DNA from: Streptomyces sp. NRRL WC-3605
Lineage (GTDB): Bacteria; Actinomycetota; Actinomycetes; Streptomycetales; Streptomycetaceae
Length of the DNA stretch: 64,000 nt
Direction of reading: 5' to 3'
Assembly (NCBI RefSeq): GCF_001509795.1
Contig: NZ_LLZN01000127.1
Span: 1-64,000, forward strand
A program made the translations under genes and the position numbers. The notes under the pieces were generated by a model. It worked only from the letters and a program-made list of their open reading frames with translations, had not been told where the DNA came from and made no database searches. Below, one piece after another: positions 47,881-56,565 of this stretch; within the stretch, counting starts at the first letter, position 1, and every line of letters begins with the position of its first letter.

Positions 47881-48873
47881 CTACTCGCCCTTCGCGGACG
47901 TCATGCCCTGGATACGGCCCAGGACGTCCACCTTGCCCGAGCCCTTCGGGACCAGCGCCACCTCGTTGGAGACGAACTCCAGCGTCAGCGACTGCTTGAT
48001 CTCGCCCTCCGTCAGGGCCTGCACCGACTTGCCCGGCACCGGCACGGACGCGCCCGGCGCCGCGGTCTGCTTCTCGAAGTGCCGCGAGGCGAAGAACGCC
48101 AGCGCGCCGCCGTCGGCCGTCCGCAGCGCGAGCGGGGCGAAGTCGCCGCCGGTCATCGGCTCGTCGATGAACTGCCGGACCAGACCCGGGCGTTCGGCCT
48201 GCTTCTTGCGAGTCTGCCGCCACTTACTGGTCTGGCCGCCGGCCGCGAAGGCGTCCCCGCCGTCCTTGAGGTAGGACACGTACCGCTCGCTCAGATCCCC
48301 GGGCGGCACGGCCAGTTGACGCGAGTCCGCCGGGACGTCCTCGGCGTAGCCGTCCGCGTCCGTCTTGAACTCGGGCACGTCCGCCGGGGCCATCAGCGTC
48401 AGATACGCGGCCTTCCACGGCTTGTCCAGGTCGTGGCGGGTGAACACGAAGACCCAGCGCGCCCGGCCGCCCTTGTTCGCGGCCGCGTCGGCGACGAACC
48501 AGCGGGGCCAGCCCGCCTTCTTGGGAATGGCGAACTTGGTGTCCGACAGCTCCAGCGGGCTGTGCGCCGGGTTGCCGCCGGGGTTCGTCGCCCGGCCCGC
48601 CTTCAGCCGTGCCGCGTCGATCGCGCCCAGGGCGCCCGTGACCCGGCCGGCGTCCAGCGCGCTGTCGTAGGCCTTGTCCGCCGCGTTGTACGCGGTGGTG
48701 AACTCCTTCAGCGCCTTCGCGGCCTCCGCCCTGGTCGCCGAGGGAAGGACCTCCTTCTCCCCGTGGACCACCACACATCCGCTCGCCGTCAACGACAAAG
48801 CGGTCAAGGAGGCCGCAATCAGCGCGCTCCGGTCAAGCCTGCGGAGCCTTCGAGGGCCGCGATCCCTGCTCAT
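47881..48873 (-). CDS. Lipoprotein at the end of the efe iron operon
   Basis: A 330-residue secreted lipoprotein. A basic N-terminus and hydrophobic run (ALIAASLTALSLTASGC) end in the lipobox LTASGC with Cys near 33. The mature part has no family I can name with certainty; it contains RARWVFVFTRHDLDKPWKAA and a late strand-rich domain, as in DUF8094-like proteins. Its start lies 41 bases inside efeU, so it belongs to the iron-regulated operon. AAGGAACCGG precedes ATG. It may help ferric uptake or be a bystander. Confidence 0.78.
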   Translation of the reverse strand: MSRDRGPRRLRRLDRSALIAASLTALSLTASGCVVVHGEKEVLPSATRAEAAKALKEFTTAYNAADKAYDSALDAGRVTGALGAIDAARLKAGRATNPGGNPAHSPLELSDTKFAIPKKAGWPRWFVADAAANKGGRARWVFVFTRHDLDKPWKAAYLTLMAPADVPEFKTDADGYAEDVPADSRQLAVPPGDLSERYVSYLKDGGDAFAAGGQTSKWRQTRKKQAERPGLVRQFIDEPMTGGDFAPLALRTADGGALAFFASRHFEKQTAAPGASVPVPGKSVQALTEGEIKQSLTLEFVSNEVALVPKGSGKVDVLGRIQGMTSAKGE

Positions 48874-49705
48874 CCGGTTCCTTCACCTTCCCCTTCCCGG
48901 AGGCGAACCCTACCGGGGCGAGGAACAGCGCGAGCGTCGGGATCAGGTACAGCAGCCACACCGTGACCTGGAGGACGGTCGGGTCGGGCTGGAAGTTGAA
49001 CACGCCCTTCAGCAGGGTGCCGTACCAGCTGGCCGGATCGACGGTGTCACTGATGTCGAACGCCTTGTTCCCGAGCCCCGGCAGCCAGCGCGCCTCCTGC
49101 AGGTCGTGCAGGCCGTAGGCGAGCACGCCCGCGGCGACGACCACCAGCATGCCGCCGGTCCAGGTGAAGAACTTGGCGAGGTTGATGCGCAGGGCCCCGC
49201 GGTAGAACAGCCAGCCCAGCACGACGGCCGTGGCGATGCCGAGCGCGACTCCTACCAGCGGGCGCGGGGTGCCGTCCCCGGCCGCCCGCACCGACGCCCA
49301 CACGAACAGGGCCGTCTCCAGGCCCTCCCGGCCGACGGCCAGGAACGCGGTGGCGACCAGGGCGCCCGTGCCCATCCGCAGGGCCGCGTCCAGCTTGCCG
49401 TGCAGCTCGCTGCGCAGATTCCGGGCGGTGCGCCGCATCCAGAAGACCATCCACGTCACCAGGCCGACCGCGAGGATCGACAGGGAGCCGCCGAGCGCCT
49501 CCTGCGCCTCGAACGTCAGCTCCTGCGAGCCGAACTCGAGCGCGCAGCCGAAGCCCAGCGCGAGGGCGACCGCGACGCCGATGCCGGCCCAGACCGGCCG
49601 CAGGGCGTCCCGGCGGCCGGTCTTCACCAGGTAGGCGATGAGGATGCAGACGACGAGGCTGGCCTCCAGCCCCTCGCGCAGACCGATCAGGTAGTTGGAG
49701 AACAC
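48833..49705 (-). CDS. efeU: Iron permease EfeU (FTR1 family)
   Basis: A 290-residue seven-helix membrane permease for iron. Two REGLE motifs, LREGLEASLVVCILIAYLV near 9-27 and VGREGLETALFVWASV near 124-139, are the FTR1 iron-translocation signatures. It ends in a basic cytosolic tail. GTG 49705 lies three bases after the efeB stop. Iron oxidised or delivered by EfeO/EfeB would pass through it. The operon is controlled by the iron box at 52187-52205. Confidence 0.95.
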   Translation of the reverse strand: MFSNYLIGLREGLEASLVVCILIAYLVKTGRRDALRPVWAGIGVAVALALGFGCALEFGSQELTFEAQEALGGSLSILAVGLVTWMVFWMRRTARNLRSELHGKLDAALRMGTGALVATAFLAVGREGLETALFVWASVRAAGDGTPRPLVGVALGIATAVVLGWLFYRGALRINLAKFFTWTGGMLVVVAAGVLAYGLHDLQEARWLPGLGNKAFDISDTVDPASWYGTLLKGVFNFQPDPTVLQVTVWLLYLIPTLALFLAPVGFASGKGKVKEPDEQGSRPSKAPQA

Positions 49706-49708
49706 GCC

Positions 49709-50968
49709 TCACGCCTCCTTGCCGAACAGCGTGCTGCCCCACCAGTCGTCCTTGTCGCGGACGCCCGGCGGGACGGCGAACAGCGCCGAACCCACATGCT
49801 GGATGTACTCGTTGAGCGCGTCCTTCGCCAGGTTGCGCTGGATCCGGATGAACCCGGTGCGCGGGTCGCGCTGGTAGGCGAGGAAGAACAGGCCCGCGTC
49901 CAGGCGGCCGAGGCCGTCGGTGCCGTCCGTGAAGGAGTAGCCGCGGCGCAGGATCGTCGCGCCGCCGTTGGAGTCGGGGTGCGCGAGCCGGACGTGCGCG
50001 TCGGGCATCATCGCCTTCAGGAACGGCTTGTCGCGCTCCTTCGCCCTGCCGACCGGCGCGCCCTCGCCCTTGCTGCGGCCGAAGATGTCCTCCTGCTCCT
50101 GCAGGGAGGTGCGGTCCCAGGTCTCGATGTGCATGCGGATGCGCCGGGCGACGAGGTAGGAGCCGCCGGCCATCCACTGCGGCCCGTCCTTCTCGCCGAC
50201 CCACACGAACTCGTCCAGGCGGTCGGTCTCGGTCCCCGCGATGTTGCGGGTGCCGTCCTTGAAGCCGAACAGGTTGCGCGGGGTCTGCGCGTCGGGCGTC
50301 GTCGACGAGGTCTTGCCGAAGCCGAGCTGCGACCAGCGCACCACGACCTTGCCGAACCCGATGCGGGCCAGGTTGCGGATGGCGTGCACGGCGACCTGCG
50401 GGTCGTCGGCGCACGCCTGGACGCACAGGTCTCCACCGCTGCGGCCGCGGTCCAGGTTGTCGCCGGCGAACTGCGGCAGCTCGGTGAGGGCCTCCGGGCG
50501 CGCGTCCGCGATGCCGAACCGCTCCCCGAACTTGTCGAAGAACGACGGCCCGAAGCCGATCGTCAGGGTGAGCCGGGAGGGCTTCAGGCCCAGCGCCTCA
50601 CCGGTGTCGTCCGGCGGGGCCTCGGCGAGACCGCCGTACGCGCCGTCGCCGACCGCGTGCCCCGCGGTCATCCGGCGCGCGGCCTCCGTCCACTCCTTCA
50701 GCATCTCGACGAACGCGTCCCGGTCCTCGGTCCGCACGTCGAACGCGGCGAAGTGCAGCCGGTCCTGGACCGGGGTGGCGACACCGGCCTGCCGCTCCCC
50801 GTGGAAGGGGATCGCGGCGCCGGTGCCGGCGCCGGCCGGCTCGGCGTCGTCGCCCGCCCGGGTCGCCGCGACGGCCCCGCCGGCCGCGACGGCACCGAGC
50901 GCCAGCCCGGCGCCGCCCCAGCCGAGCAGCGCACGCCGGGAGGTGGTCTTCTCGGACGGTTCCGTCAT
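49709..50968 (-). CDS. efeB: Deferrochelatase/peroxidase EfeB (DyP type)
   Basis: A 419-residue heme peroxidase exported folded by Tat: SRRALLGWGGAGLALGAV near 10-27. The DyP signature GFKDGTRN near 237-244 carries the distal Asp; the proximal heme His is probably in VARRIRMHIETWDR near 273-286, and a late FLAYQRDPRTGFIRIQRN segment completes the fold. In the EfeUOB system it oxidises ferrous iron or acts on heme at the outer membrane face. It sits between efeO (10-base gap) and efeU (3-base gap). Confidence 0.95.
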   Translation of the reverse strand: MTEPSEKTTSRRALLGWGGAGLALGAVAAGGAVAATRAGDDAEPAGAGTGAAIPFHGERQAGVATPVQDRLHFAAFDVRTEDRDAFVEMLKEWTEAARRMTAGHAVGDGAYGGLAEAPPDDTGEALGLKPSRLTLTIGFGPSFFDKFGERFGIADARPEALTELPQFAGDNLDRGRSGGDLCVQACADDPQVAVHAIRNLARIGFGKVVVRWSQLGFGKTSSTTPDAQTPRNLFGFKDGTRNIAGTETDRLDEFVWVGEKDGPQWMAGGSYLVARRIRMHIETWDRTSLQEQEDIFGRSKGEGAPVGRAKERDKPFLKAMMPDAHVRLAHPDSNGGATILRRGYSFTDGTDGLGRLDAGLFFLAYQRDPRTGFIRIQRNLAKDALNEYIQHVGSALFAVPPGVRDKDDWWGSTLFGKEA

Positions 50969-50978
50969 GACGGCGTCC

Positions 50979-52130
50979 CTACTTGACGACGACGGCGGCG
51001 GCGAGCTTGGACAGCGGCTCCGCCAGGGCGTTGACCCCGTCCGAGAGCTGCTTGCGGTCGGCGTCGCCGACCTTGTCGTACGAGGTGAACGCGTACGAGT
51101 CCTTGTCGGCGCGGTACTTGTCCAGCAGGCCGTCCAGCGCGGCGAACTGCCGGTCGAGTTCGGTGACGAGCTCCGGCTCGTTGGCCTGGGCGACGGGCTT
51201 CAGCAGCTCGTACGCCTTCTCCGCGCCCTCGACGTTGGCCTTGAAGTCGACCAGGTCGGTGTGGGAGTAGCGCTCCTCCTCGCCGGTGACCTTGCCGGTG
51301 GCGACCTCGTCGAGGAGTTCCTTCGCGCCGTTGGCCATGGAGGTCGGGGTGATCTCGGCCTTGCCGACCCGGTTCTGCCAGTCCTTCAGGTCCTTGATCA
51401 GCAGGTCGGCGAGCTCCTTCTCCCGGTCGCCGATCTTCTTGTCCTTCCACAGCGACTTCTCCAGCCGGTGCCAGCCGGTCCAGTCGGTCGCCGGGTCCTG
51501 GCCGTCCTCCAGGCCGTCCTCGCGGACGTCGACCTTCGGGTCGATGTCGCCGAAGGACTCCGCGACCGGCTCGGTGCGCTCCCAGCCGAGGCGGGACGGG
51601 GCGTACGCCTTCTTCGCGGCCTCGACGTCCCCGGACCTGACGGCCGCGGCGAACTTCTCGGCGAGCGGCAGCGTCTCGTCGGCCTGCTGCTGGACGTACT
51701 CGCGGTAGGCGGCCACGGCCTTGTCCAGCCGGGGGTCGCGCTTGGCGGCCGAGCCGCCGGTGGCCTTGACGGACTGGCGGATGCCGTCGCCCTTCATACC
51801 GGGCTTGCAGGCGATGGTGTAGTCGCCGGCCTTCACCTCGGCGGTGACGGTCTGCTTGGTGCCGGGGCCTATGTTCTCGCGCTCGGTGACGATGCGGTCG
51901 TCGGGGAAGAGGACGTAGACCTCGGTCACCTTCGAGCCCTTGTTCTCCACGGCGAGCTCGATGTGCCCGGCCGGGAACTCCTTCTTCGACACCTCGCACT
52001 TGTCGTCCGTCGCGGTCACCCGGACGACCCGGTCCGATCCGGCCGAACTGCCCTTCTCGGTGCAACCGGTGACGGCGGTCAGGGCGGCCACGGTGGTGGC
52101 GGCGGCCACGGACAGTCTGACGGGTCGCAT
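50979..52130 (-). CDS. efeO: Iron-uptake lipoprotein EfeO (cupredoxin plus M75 imelysin-like)
   Basis: A 383-residue first gene of the operon. A signal with lipobox AVTGC (Cys near 23) anchors it outside. The N-terminal cupredoxin domain (about 35-125) contains the DDKCEVSKKEFPAGHIEL start and IACKPGMKG near 107-115. The M75 domain (about 130-380) has the metal motif HxxE in GWHRLEKSLW near 218-227. It is thought to bind and hand iron to EfeB/EfeU. GGAGCC precedes the ATG, and an iron box lies 57 bases upstream. Confidence 0.95.
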   Translation of the reverse strand: MRPVRLSVAAATTVAALTAVTGCTEKGSSAGSDRVVRVTATDDKCEVSKKEFPAGHIELAVENKGSKVTEVYVLFPDDRIVTERENIGPGTKQTVTAEVKAGDYTIACKPGMKGDGIRQSVKATGGSAAKRDPRLDKAVAAYREYVQQQADETLPLAEKFAAAVRSGDVEAAKKAYAPSRLGWERTEPVAESFGDIDPKVDVREDGLEDGQDPATDWTGWHRLEKSLWKDKKIGDREKELADLLIKDLKDWQNRVGKAEITPTSMANGAKELLDEVATGKVTGEEERYSHTDLVDFKANVEGAEKAYELLKPVAQANEPELVTELDRQFAALDGLLDKYRADKDSYAFTSYDKVGDADRKQLSDGVNALAEPLSKLAAAVVVK

Positions 52131-52186
52131 GAAGGCTCCAAATCGAGGGTGGCCGGAAAGGACGCATGACGTGCCTCACAGGCCAG

Positions 52187-52205
52187 CAAGGTGAGGCTCA
52201 CCTAA
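52187..52205. promoter_or_regulatory. Iron box (DmdR/IdeR) of the efe operon
   Basis: CAAGGTGAGGCTCACCTAA matches TTAGGTTAGGCTAACCTAA at 15 of 19 positions, 57 bases before efeO. Confidence 0.82.
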
Positions 52206-52378
52206 CGAAGCTAAGGATGGCCTAAGTGGCCAAAAACGTCCCCATGGGGAGGTCAAAGGAAAGTCAAAGGTTCGGGCGGGGCGCCACCAGGACGGCTCCC
52301 GCGGGGGTGAGGTCGCGGCGCGCGACGCAGGGCGGCCCCCTCCGGCAGGCGCCCGGCGTCCGGCGTGGGCGGCGGTGC

Positions 52379-52384
52379 TTCAAT
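52379..52384 (+). promoter_or_regulatory. -10 element of a leaderless PhzF-like transcript
   Basis: TTCAAT, six bases before GTG 52391. Confidence 0.45.
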
Positions 52385-52390
52385 GCCCTC

Positions 52391-53035
52391 GTGACTGACT
52401 ACGACGTCCTCCGCGTGTTCTGCGGGCCCAGGGGCGGATACGGCAACGAACTCGGCGTCGTGCGCGACGGCTCGGTGCTCCCGGACGGCCGGGACCGGCA
52501 GGCGCTGGCCGCGAAACTCGGGTTCAGCGAGACGGTGTTCGTGGACGACCCCGAGCGCGGGGTCGTCGACATCTACACGCCGTCCAACCGGCTGCCCTTC
52601 GCCGGACACCCCTGCGTCGGCGCCGCCTGGCTGCTGGACGTGCCCGAACTGGTCACGCCCGCCGGGGTCGTGGGCACCCGGATCGACGGGGAGTTCTGCT
52701 GGATCGAGGCCCGCCCCGAGTGGGCCCCGCCGCGCACGCTGCGGCAGTACGCCTCCGCCGCCGAGGTCGACGACCTGGAGGTGCCGCCGCCGGGGGAGTG
52801 GATCTACGCCTGGGCCTGGGAGGACGAGGCCGCCGGGCGGATCCGTGCCCGAGGCTTCCCCGGCCGGGGCGACGGGATCGAGGAGGACGAGGCGACGGGC
52901 GCGGCGGCCATGCAGCTCACCCATCGCCTCGGCCGCGCCCTCAACATCACCCAGGGCGCCGGCTCCCAGCTGCTGACCGCACCCCAGCCGGGGGACTGGG
53001 TGGAGCTGGGGGGCCGGGTCGTCCTGGAGCGCTGA
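52391..53035 (+). CDS. Short PhzF-family isomerase-like protein
   Basis: A 214-residue relative of PhzF/diaminopimelate epimerase-fold enzymes. Recognisable parts are the GGYGNELGVV N-terminal loop near 15-24, the catalytic-Glu segment LGFSETVFVDDP near 43-54, FAGHPCVGAAWLL near 71-83, and the late DEATGAAAMQLTHRL near 168-182. PhzF proteins usually have about 260-290 residues, so part of the second domain is missing or reduced. GTG 52391 is the natural leaderless start; an upstream frame to 52226 lacks similarity. Substrate unknown. Confidence 0.82.
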   Translation: MTDYDVLRVFCGPRGGYGNELGVVRDGSVLPDGRDRQALAAKLGFSETVFVDDPERGVVDIYTPSNRLPFAGHPCVGAAWLLDVPELVTPAGVVGTRIDGEFCWIEARPEWAPPRTLRQYASAAEVDDLEVPPPGEWIYAWAWEDEAAGRIRARGFPGRGDGIEEDEATGAAAMQLTHRLGRALNITQGAGSQLLTAPQPGDWVELGGRVVLER

Positions 53036-53041
53036 GCCGGC

Positions 53042-53689
53042 TCAGGCGCTCAGCGGGAACTCGTCGCCGAGCGCCCGGAACATCGCGGTGTTCAGCGCGA
53101 ACGCCTTCTTGCACTCGGCGACGATCCGCTGCTTCTCCAGGTCGTCCACCGGGACGCCGTCCAGCAGCGCGCGGTACTCCCGCTTGAACGCGGCGGGGTT
53201 CGGGATCCCCTCGAAGACGTAGAACCGGACCCCGTCGCCCTTGCGTGCGAAGCCCCAGGTCCGCTCCGCACGGTCGCGGATGATCTGGCCGCCGGAGAGG
53301 TCGCCGAGGTAGCGGGTGTAGTGGTGGGCGAGATAGCCGCCCGGCCACCTCTCCACGCAGGAGCGCACCCGGTCCGCGTACGCCCGCGTCGCGGGCAGGG
53401 CCGTCAGACCGGCCCGCCACTCGGGCCCCCGCAGATGGGCCAGGTCCCGTTCGAGCGCCGGGAGCCGGAACAGCTCCGGGCGGACGAAGGGGCCGGCCAC
53501 CGGGTCCGCCGCGATGCTGCCGGCGTCCGTCTCCAGCGCCTCGTAGACGAACCACAGCTGTTCCGTGTAGCGCGCGTACGCGTCCACGCCGAGTTTCCCG
53601 CCCAGCAGGTCGCTCATGAACGTCGAGGTCTCGGCCTCGGTGTGCTGCTCCTGGGACGCGGTGCGGATGACGCTGGAGAAGGATTCCAT
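53042..53689 (-). CDS. Heme oxygenase (biliverdin-producing)
   Basis: A 215-residue all-helical heme oxygenase (HmuO type) that opens heme to biliverdin, CO and iron. Proximal His in ASQEQHTEAETSTFM near 16, distal helix YTRYLGDLSGGQIIRD near 123-138 with the Gly-Gly kink, and FYVFEGIPNP near 155. Length fits. An iron box at 53702-53720, just upstream of the ATG, shows control by an IdeR/DmdR repressor, so it should be made when iron is short to recover heme iron. It converges with phzF. Confidence 0.95.
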   Translation of the reverse strand: MESFSSVIRTASQEQHTEAETSTFMSDLLGGKLGVDAYARYTEQLWFVYEALETDAGSIAADPVAGPFVRPELFRLPALERDLAHLRGPEWRAGLTALPATRAYADRVRSCVERWPGGYLAHHYTRYLGDLSGGQIIRDRAERTWGFARKGDGVRFYVFEGIPNPAAFKREYRALLDGVPVDDLEKQRIVAECKKAFALNTAMFRALGDEFPLSA

Positions 53690-53701
53690 GGTGGCATTTT
53701 C

Positions 53702-53720
53702 TGAAGTTAGGCTTACCTAA
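53702..53720. promoter_or_regulatory. Iron box (DmdR/IdeR) of heme oxygenase
   Basis: TGAAGTTAGGCTTACCTAA matches the consensus at 16 of 19 positions and ends 13 bases from the heme oxygenase start codon. Confidence 0.87.
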
Positions 53721-53760
53721 GTCAATAGGTTTGCCGACGCCATGTCGGTAAAAGCGTACA

Positions 53761-53790
53761 GAGAAAACCCGCCCTCCGCAGAGGACGGGT
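53761..53790 (-). terminator. Intrinsic terminator of map
   Basis: Minus strand: ACCCGTCCTC-TGCG-GAGGGCGGGT (10-base stem with one G-U pair) followed by TTTTCTC, 30 bases after the map stop. Confidence 0.85.
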
Positions 53791-53819
53791 CGTGGACGGA
53801 CGCGCGGCGCCGGGCCGGG

Positions 53820-54677
53820 TCAGGGCAGGGTGAGGATCTCCGTGCCCGTCTCCGTCACCACCAGCGTGTGCTCGAACTGCGCGGTGCGCTTGCGGTCCTT
53901 CGTGACGACGGTCCAGCCGTCGTCCCACATGTCGTACTCGTGGGTGCCCAGCGTCAGCATCGGCTCGATCGTGAAGGTCATCCCGGGCTGGATCACCGTC
54001 GTCGCGTGCGGGCTGTCGTAGTGCGGGATGATCAGGCCCGAGTGGAACGACGAGTTGATGCCGTGACCCGTGAAGTCCCGCACCACGCCGTAGCCGAAGC
54101 GCTTGGCGTACGACTCGATGACCCGGCCGATGACGTTGATCTGCCGGCCCGGCCTGACCGCCTTGATGGCGCGGTTCAGCGACTCGCGGGTGCGCTCGAC
54201 CAGCAGCCGGCTCTCCTCGTCGACGTCGCCGACCAGGTACGTGGCGTTGTTGTCGCCGTGCACACCGCCGATGTACGCCGTCACGTCGAGGTTGACGATG
54301 TCGCCGTCGCGCAGCACCGTCGAGTCCGGGATGCCGTGGCAGATGACCTCGTTGACGCTGGTGCACAGCGACTTGGGGAAACCGCGGTAGCCGAGCGTGG
54401 AGGGGTAGGCGCCGTGGTCGCACATGTACTCGTGCGCCACCTTGTCCAACTCGTCCGTCGTCACGCCGGGCGCGATCAGTTTCGCCGCCTCGGCCATCGC
54501 GCGGGCGGCGATGCGGCCGGCGACCCGCATCGCCTCGATGGTCTCCGGCGTCTGCACCTCCGGCCCCGTGTACGGGGTCGGCGCGGGCTTGCCGACGTAC
54601 TCGGGGCGGCGGATGTTGCCGGGTACGGAACGGGTGGGGGACAGCTCCCCGGGAACGAGCAGCGACTGGCCAGACAT
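53820..54677 (-). CDS. map: Methionine aminopeptidase, type I
   Basis: A 285-residue metalloprotease that removes initiator Met. Pita-bread fold with metal ligands Asp in [10 protein letters not shown] near 138, Asp in [13 protein letters not shown] near 149, His in [12 protein letters not shown] near 213, and Glu in TIEPMLTLG near 246 and QFEHTLVV near 276. The 30-40 residue Pro-rich N-terminal extension ([20 protein letters not shown]) contains the SH3-like binding motif of actinobacterial MetAP-c. ATG 54677 is preceded by -10 TAGACT at seven bases, so it is probably leaderless; the longer frame is not needed. Confidence 0.95.
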   Translation of the reverse strand: MSGQSLLVPGELSPTRSVPGNIRRPEYVGKPAPTPYTGPEVQTPETIEAMRVAGRIAARAMAEAAKLIAPGVTTDELDKVAHEYMCDHGAYPSTLGYRGFPKSLCTSVNEVICHGIPDSTVLRDGDIVNLDVTAYIGGVHGDNNATYLVGDVDEESRLLVERTRESLNRAIKAVRPGRQINVIGRVIESYAKRFGYGVVRDFTGHGINSSFHSGLIIPHYDSPHATTVIQPGMTFTIEPMLTLGTHEYDMWDDGWTVVTKDRKRTAQFEHTLVVTETGTEILTLP

Positions 54678-54684
54678 GCCAGCG

Positions 54685-54690
54685 AGTCTA
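54685..54690 (-). promoter_or_regulatory. -10 element of leaderless map
   Basis: Minus-strand TAGACT, seven bases before ATG 54677. Confidence 0.55.
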
Positions 54691-54735
54691 ACCAGCGGCC
54701 ATGGGGGAACATGTCGGTGGCGAGAGGAGCTGGTC

Positions 54736-54966
54736 ATGGCCTTGTTCAAGAAGCGCACGGTCGGCAAGCCCGGCGAGTGGTACTACTGCCTGGTCCACAA
54801 GAAGGTCGAGGAGGGGCCGGACTGCCCGGCCAAGGACCGTTTCGGGCCCTACACCTCGCGTGAGGAGGCCCAGCACGCCATGGACCTCGCCCGCGAGCGC
54901 AACCTGGAGTGGGAGAACGACCCCCGCTGGCACGACTCCCGGTCGGGTCAGGCGGACGGCGGCTGA
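54736..54966 (+). CDS. Small SPOR-like protein
   Basis: A 76-residue hydrophilic protein. [21 protein letters not shown] and [20 protein letters not shown] follow the strand-helix pattern of one SPOR repeat, in which the FGPYxSxEEA turn is characteristic. With no membrane anchor, peptidoglycan binding is unlikely, and many Streptomyces carry this short cytosolic form. AGGAG lies upstream of the ATG. It diverges from map. Function unknown. Confidence 0.8.
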   Translation: MALFKKRTVGKPGEWYYCLVHKKVEEGPDCPAKDRFGPYTSREEAQHAMDLARERNLEWENDPRWHDSRSGQADGG

Positions 54967-54988
54967 CCGGCCGCCCGGCGAAGGGTTC

Positions 54989-55639
54989 TCACCAGCGCGG
55001 GGGCGGCGGCGCCGTCAGGGCGTCCGCGAGGCGCGACAGGCGGTCCCGCAGGCGGCGCCGCCCCCGGCGGGACGGCAGCGGGTTCTCGCCGGCCGCCGCG
55101 CTCACCAGGTGCTGCACGGTGTCCAGGTCCAACTCGGCGCCCTCCGGCACGATGAGCCGCTCGTGGGACATCGCCGTCAGCTCGCCCTCACCGGTGCCGA
55201 GCACCAGTACCGTCGCGCCCGCCCGCCGGGCGTCGTACACCCGCTCGAGCAGCGGCGCCCCCGGCCCGGGACGCGGCCCCGGCACCTGCCCGGACCCGTC
55301 CGGGCGGGGCGCCGCCGAGGGCGCCACCACCAGCAGCGTCTCCCCGCGCCGGGCCGCCGCCAGCCGGCCGAGCCCGACCGCCAGATGCGCCGGGTCCGAG
55401 GCGCGCGCGTCGTGCCGCACCAGGGTCGGCGCCAGCTCGGGCGTCCCCGACCACGCGGCCTCGTCCACCAGGTGCGCGGCCAGGTGCCACGGTTCGTACT
55501 CCCGCGTCCCGACCAGCAGCAGCCCGCCGCCGTGCGCCACCGCGGACGTCCGCAGCGTCCCGGCGAACCGCCGCGTCGCCCCCAACCACTCGGTCCCGGC
55601 GAGCACTTCCCGCAGCAACGCGACCCGTACGGCATCCAT
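54989..55639 (-). CDS. Hypothetical Rossmann-like protein
   Basis: A 216-residue cytosolic protein. Alternating strands and helices are seen at GGGLLLVGTREYEPWHLAAH near 38-57, GETLLVVAPSAAPRP near 98-112 and GATVLVLGTGEGELTAM near 138-154, a layout reminiscent of SIS or other Rossmann-like folds without their sugar-phosphate motifs. The C-terminus is Arg-rich. It is monocistronic, and I do not recognise a family. It could bind a nucleotide-type ligand; that is only structural guesswork. Confidence 0.7.
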   Translation of the reverse strand: MDAVRVALLREVLAGTEWLGATRRFAGTLRTSAVAHGGGLLLVGTREYEPWHLAAHLVDEAAWSGTPELAPTLVRHDARASDPAHLAVGLGRLAAARRGETLLVVAPSAAPRPDGSGQVPGPRPGPGAPLLERVYDARRAGATVLVLGTGEGELTAMSHERLIVPEGAELDLDTVQHLVSAAAGENPLPSRRGRRRLRDRLSRLADALTAPPPPRW

Positions 55640-55775
55640 GGGGCCGCATCCTGCCCCAGCGGCCCCCGCGTGACCCGCCGTTCACCCCGAATTCGCCCGA
55701 CCCGGGGGCATCCGCCCGCACACGTGCCCGACCCCGCCTCGCCGCCCTCGCCCGTCGCGGCGCGCGTGGCGGACG

Positions 55776-55781
55776 TAAAGT
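55776..55781 (+). promoter_or_regulatory. -10 element of leaderless npdG
   Basis: TAAAGT, six bases before ATG 55788. Confidence 0.55.
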
Positions 55782-55787
55782 CGGCCC

Positions 55788-56513
55788 ATGACCTCTAGCG
55801 ACAGCGCACAGCAGTCCGCCGGGACCCCCGCCAAGGCACCGGCCAAGGACCCCTGGGACCTCCCCGACGTCTCCGGACTCGTCGTCGGTGTGCTCGGCGG
55901 CACCGGACCGCAGGGCAAGGGCCTCGCGTACCGGCTCGCCCTGGCCGGCCAGAAGGTGATCATCGGCTCCCGGGCCGCCGAGCGCGCCCAGGCCGCCGCC
56001 GGGGAACTGGGACACGGCGTCGAGGGCGCCGACAACGCCGAGACAGCGCGCCGCAGCGACATCGTGATCGTCGCCGTGCCGTGGGAGGGACACGGCAAGA
56101 CGCTGGAGTCCCTGCGCGAGGAGCTGGCCGGCAAGCTCGTCGTCGACTGCGTCAACCCGCTCGGCTTCGACAAGAAGGGCGCCTACGCCCTCAAGCCCGA
56201 GGAGGGCAGCGCCGCCGAGCAGGCCGCCGCCCTGCTCCCGGACTCCCGGGTCGCCGCGGCCTTCCACCACCTGTCGGCCGTCCTCCTGCAGGACCCGGAG
56301 ATCGACCGCATCGACACCGACGTGATGGTCCTCGGCGAGGAGCGCGCCGACGTCGAGATCGTCCAGGCGCTGGCGGGCCGTATCGCCGGCATGCGGGGCG
56401 TCTTCGCGGGGCGGCTGCGCAACGCCCACCAGGTGGAGTCGCTGGTCGCCAACCTGATCTCGGTGAACCGCCGCTACAAGGCGCACGCGGGACTCCGCGT
56501 CACGGACGTATGA
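55788..56513 (+). CDS. npdG: NADPH-dependent F420 reductase
   Basis: A 241-residue enzyme (Fno/NpdG) that shuttles hydride between NADPH and coenzyme F420. Rossmann motif VVGVLGGTGPQGKGLAYRLA near 32-51, the NADP-phosphate contact IIGSRAAERA near 58-67, then VVDCVNPLGFDKKG near 118-131 and FHHLSAVLLQDPE near 160-172 that line the F420 site. An N-terminal Ala/Pro stretch of about 25 residues is typical of actinobacteria. It could serve the LLM oxidoreductase at 12393-13403. Followed by a perfect 11-base hairpin. Confidence 0.94.
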   Translation: MTSSDSAQQSAGTPAKAPAKDPWDLPDVSGLVVGVLGGTGPQGKGLAYRLALAGQKVIIGSRAAERAQAAAGELGHGVEGADNAETARRSDIVIVAVPWEGHGKTLESLREELAGKLVVDCVNPLGFDKKGAYALKPEEGSAAEQAAALLPDSRVAAAFHHLSAVLLQDPEIDRIDTDVMVLGEERADVEIVQALAGRIAGMRGVFAGRLRNAHQVESLVANLISVNRRYKAHAGLRVTDV

Positions 56514-56519
56514 GGAGAT

Positions 56520-56548
56520 GGGGGACACTGGGCACAGCAGTGTCCCCC
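56520..56548 (+). terminator. Perfect hairpin between npdG and a small membrane gene
   Basis: GGGGGACACTG / CAGTGTCCCCC with a 7-base loop, six bases after the npdG stop and 17 before the next ATG. No U-run; may end npdG or limit read-through. Confidence 0.6.
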
Positions 56549-56565
56549 GACCAGGAGCCGACCCC

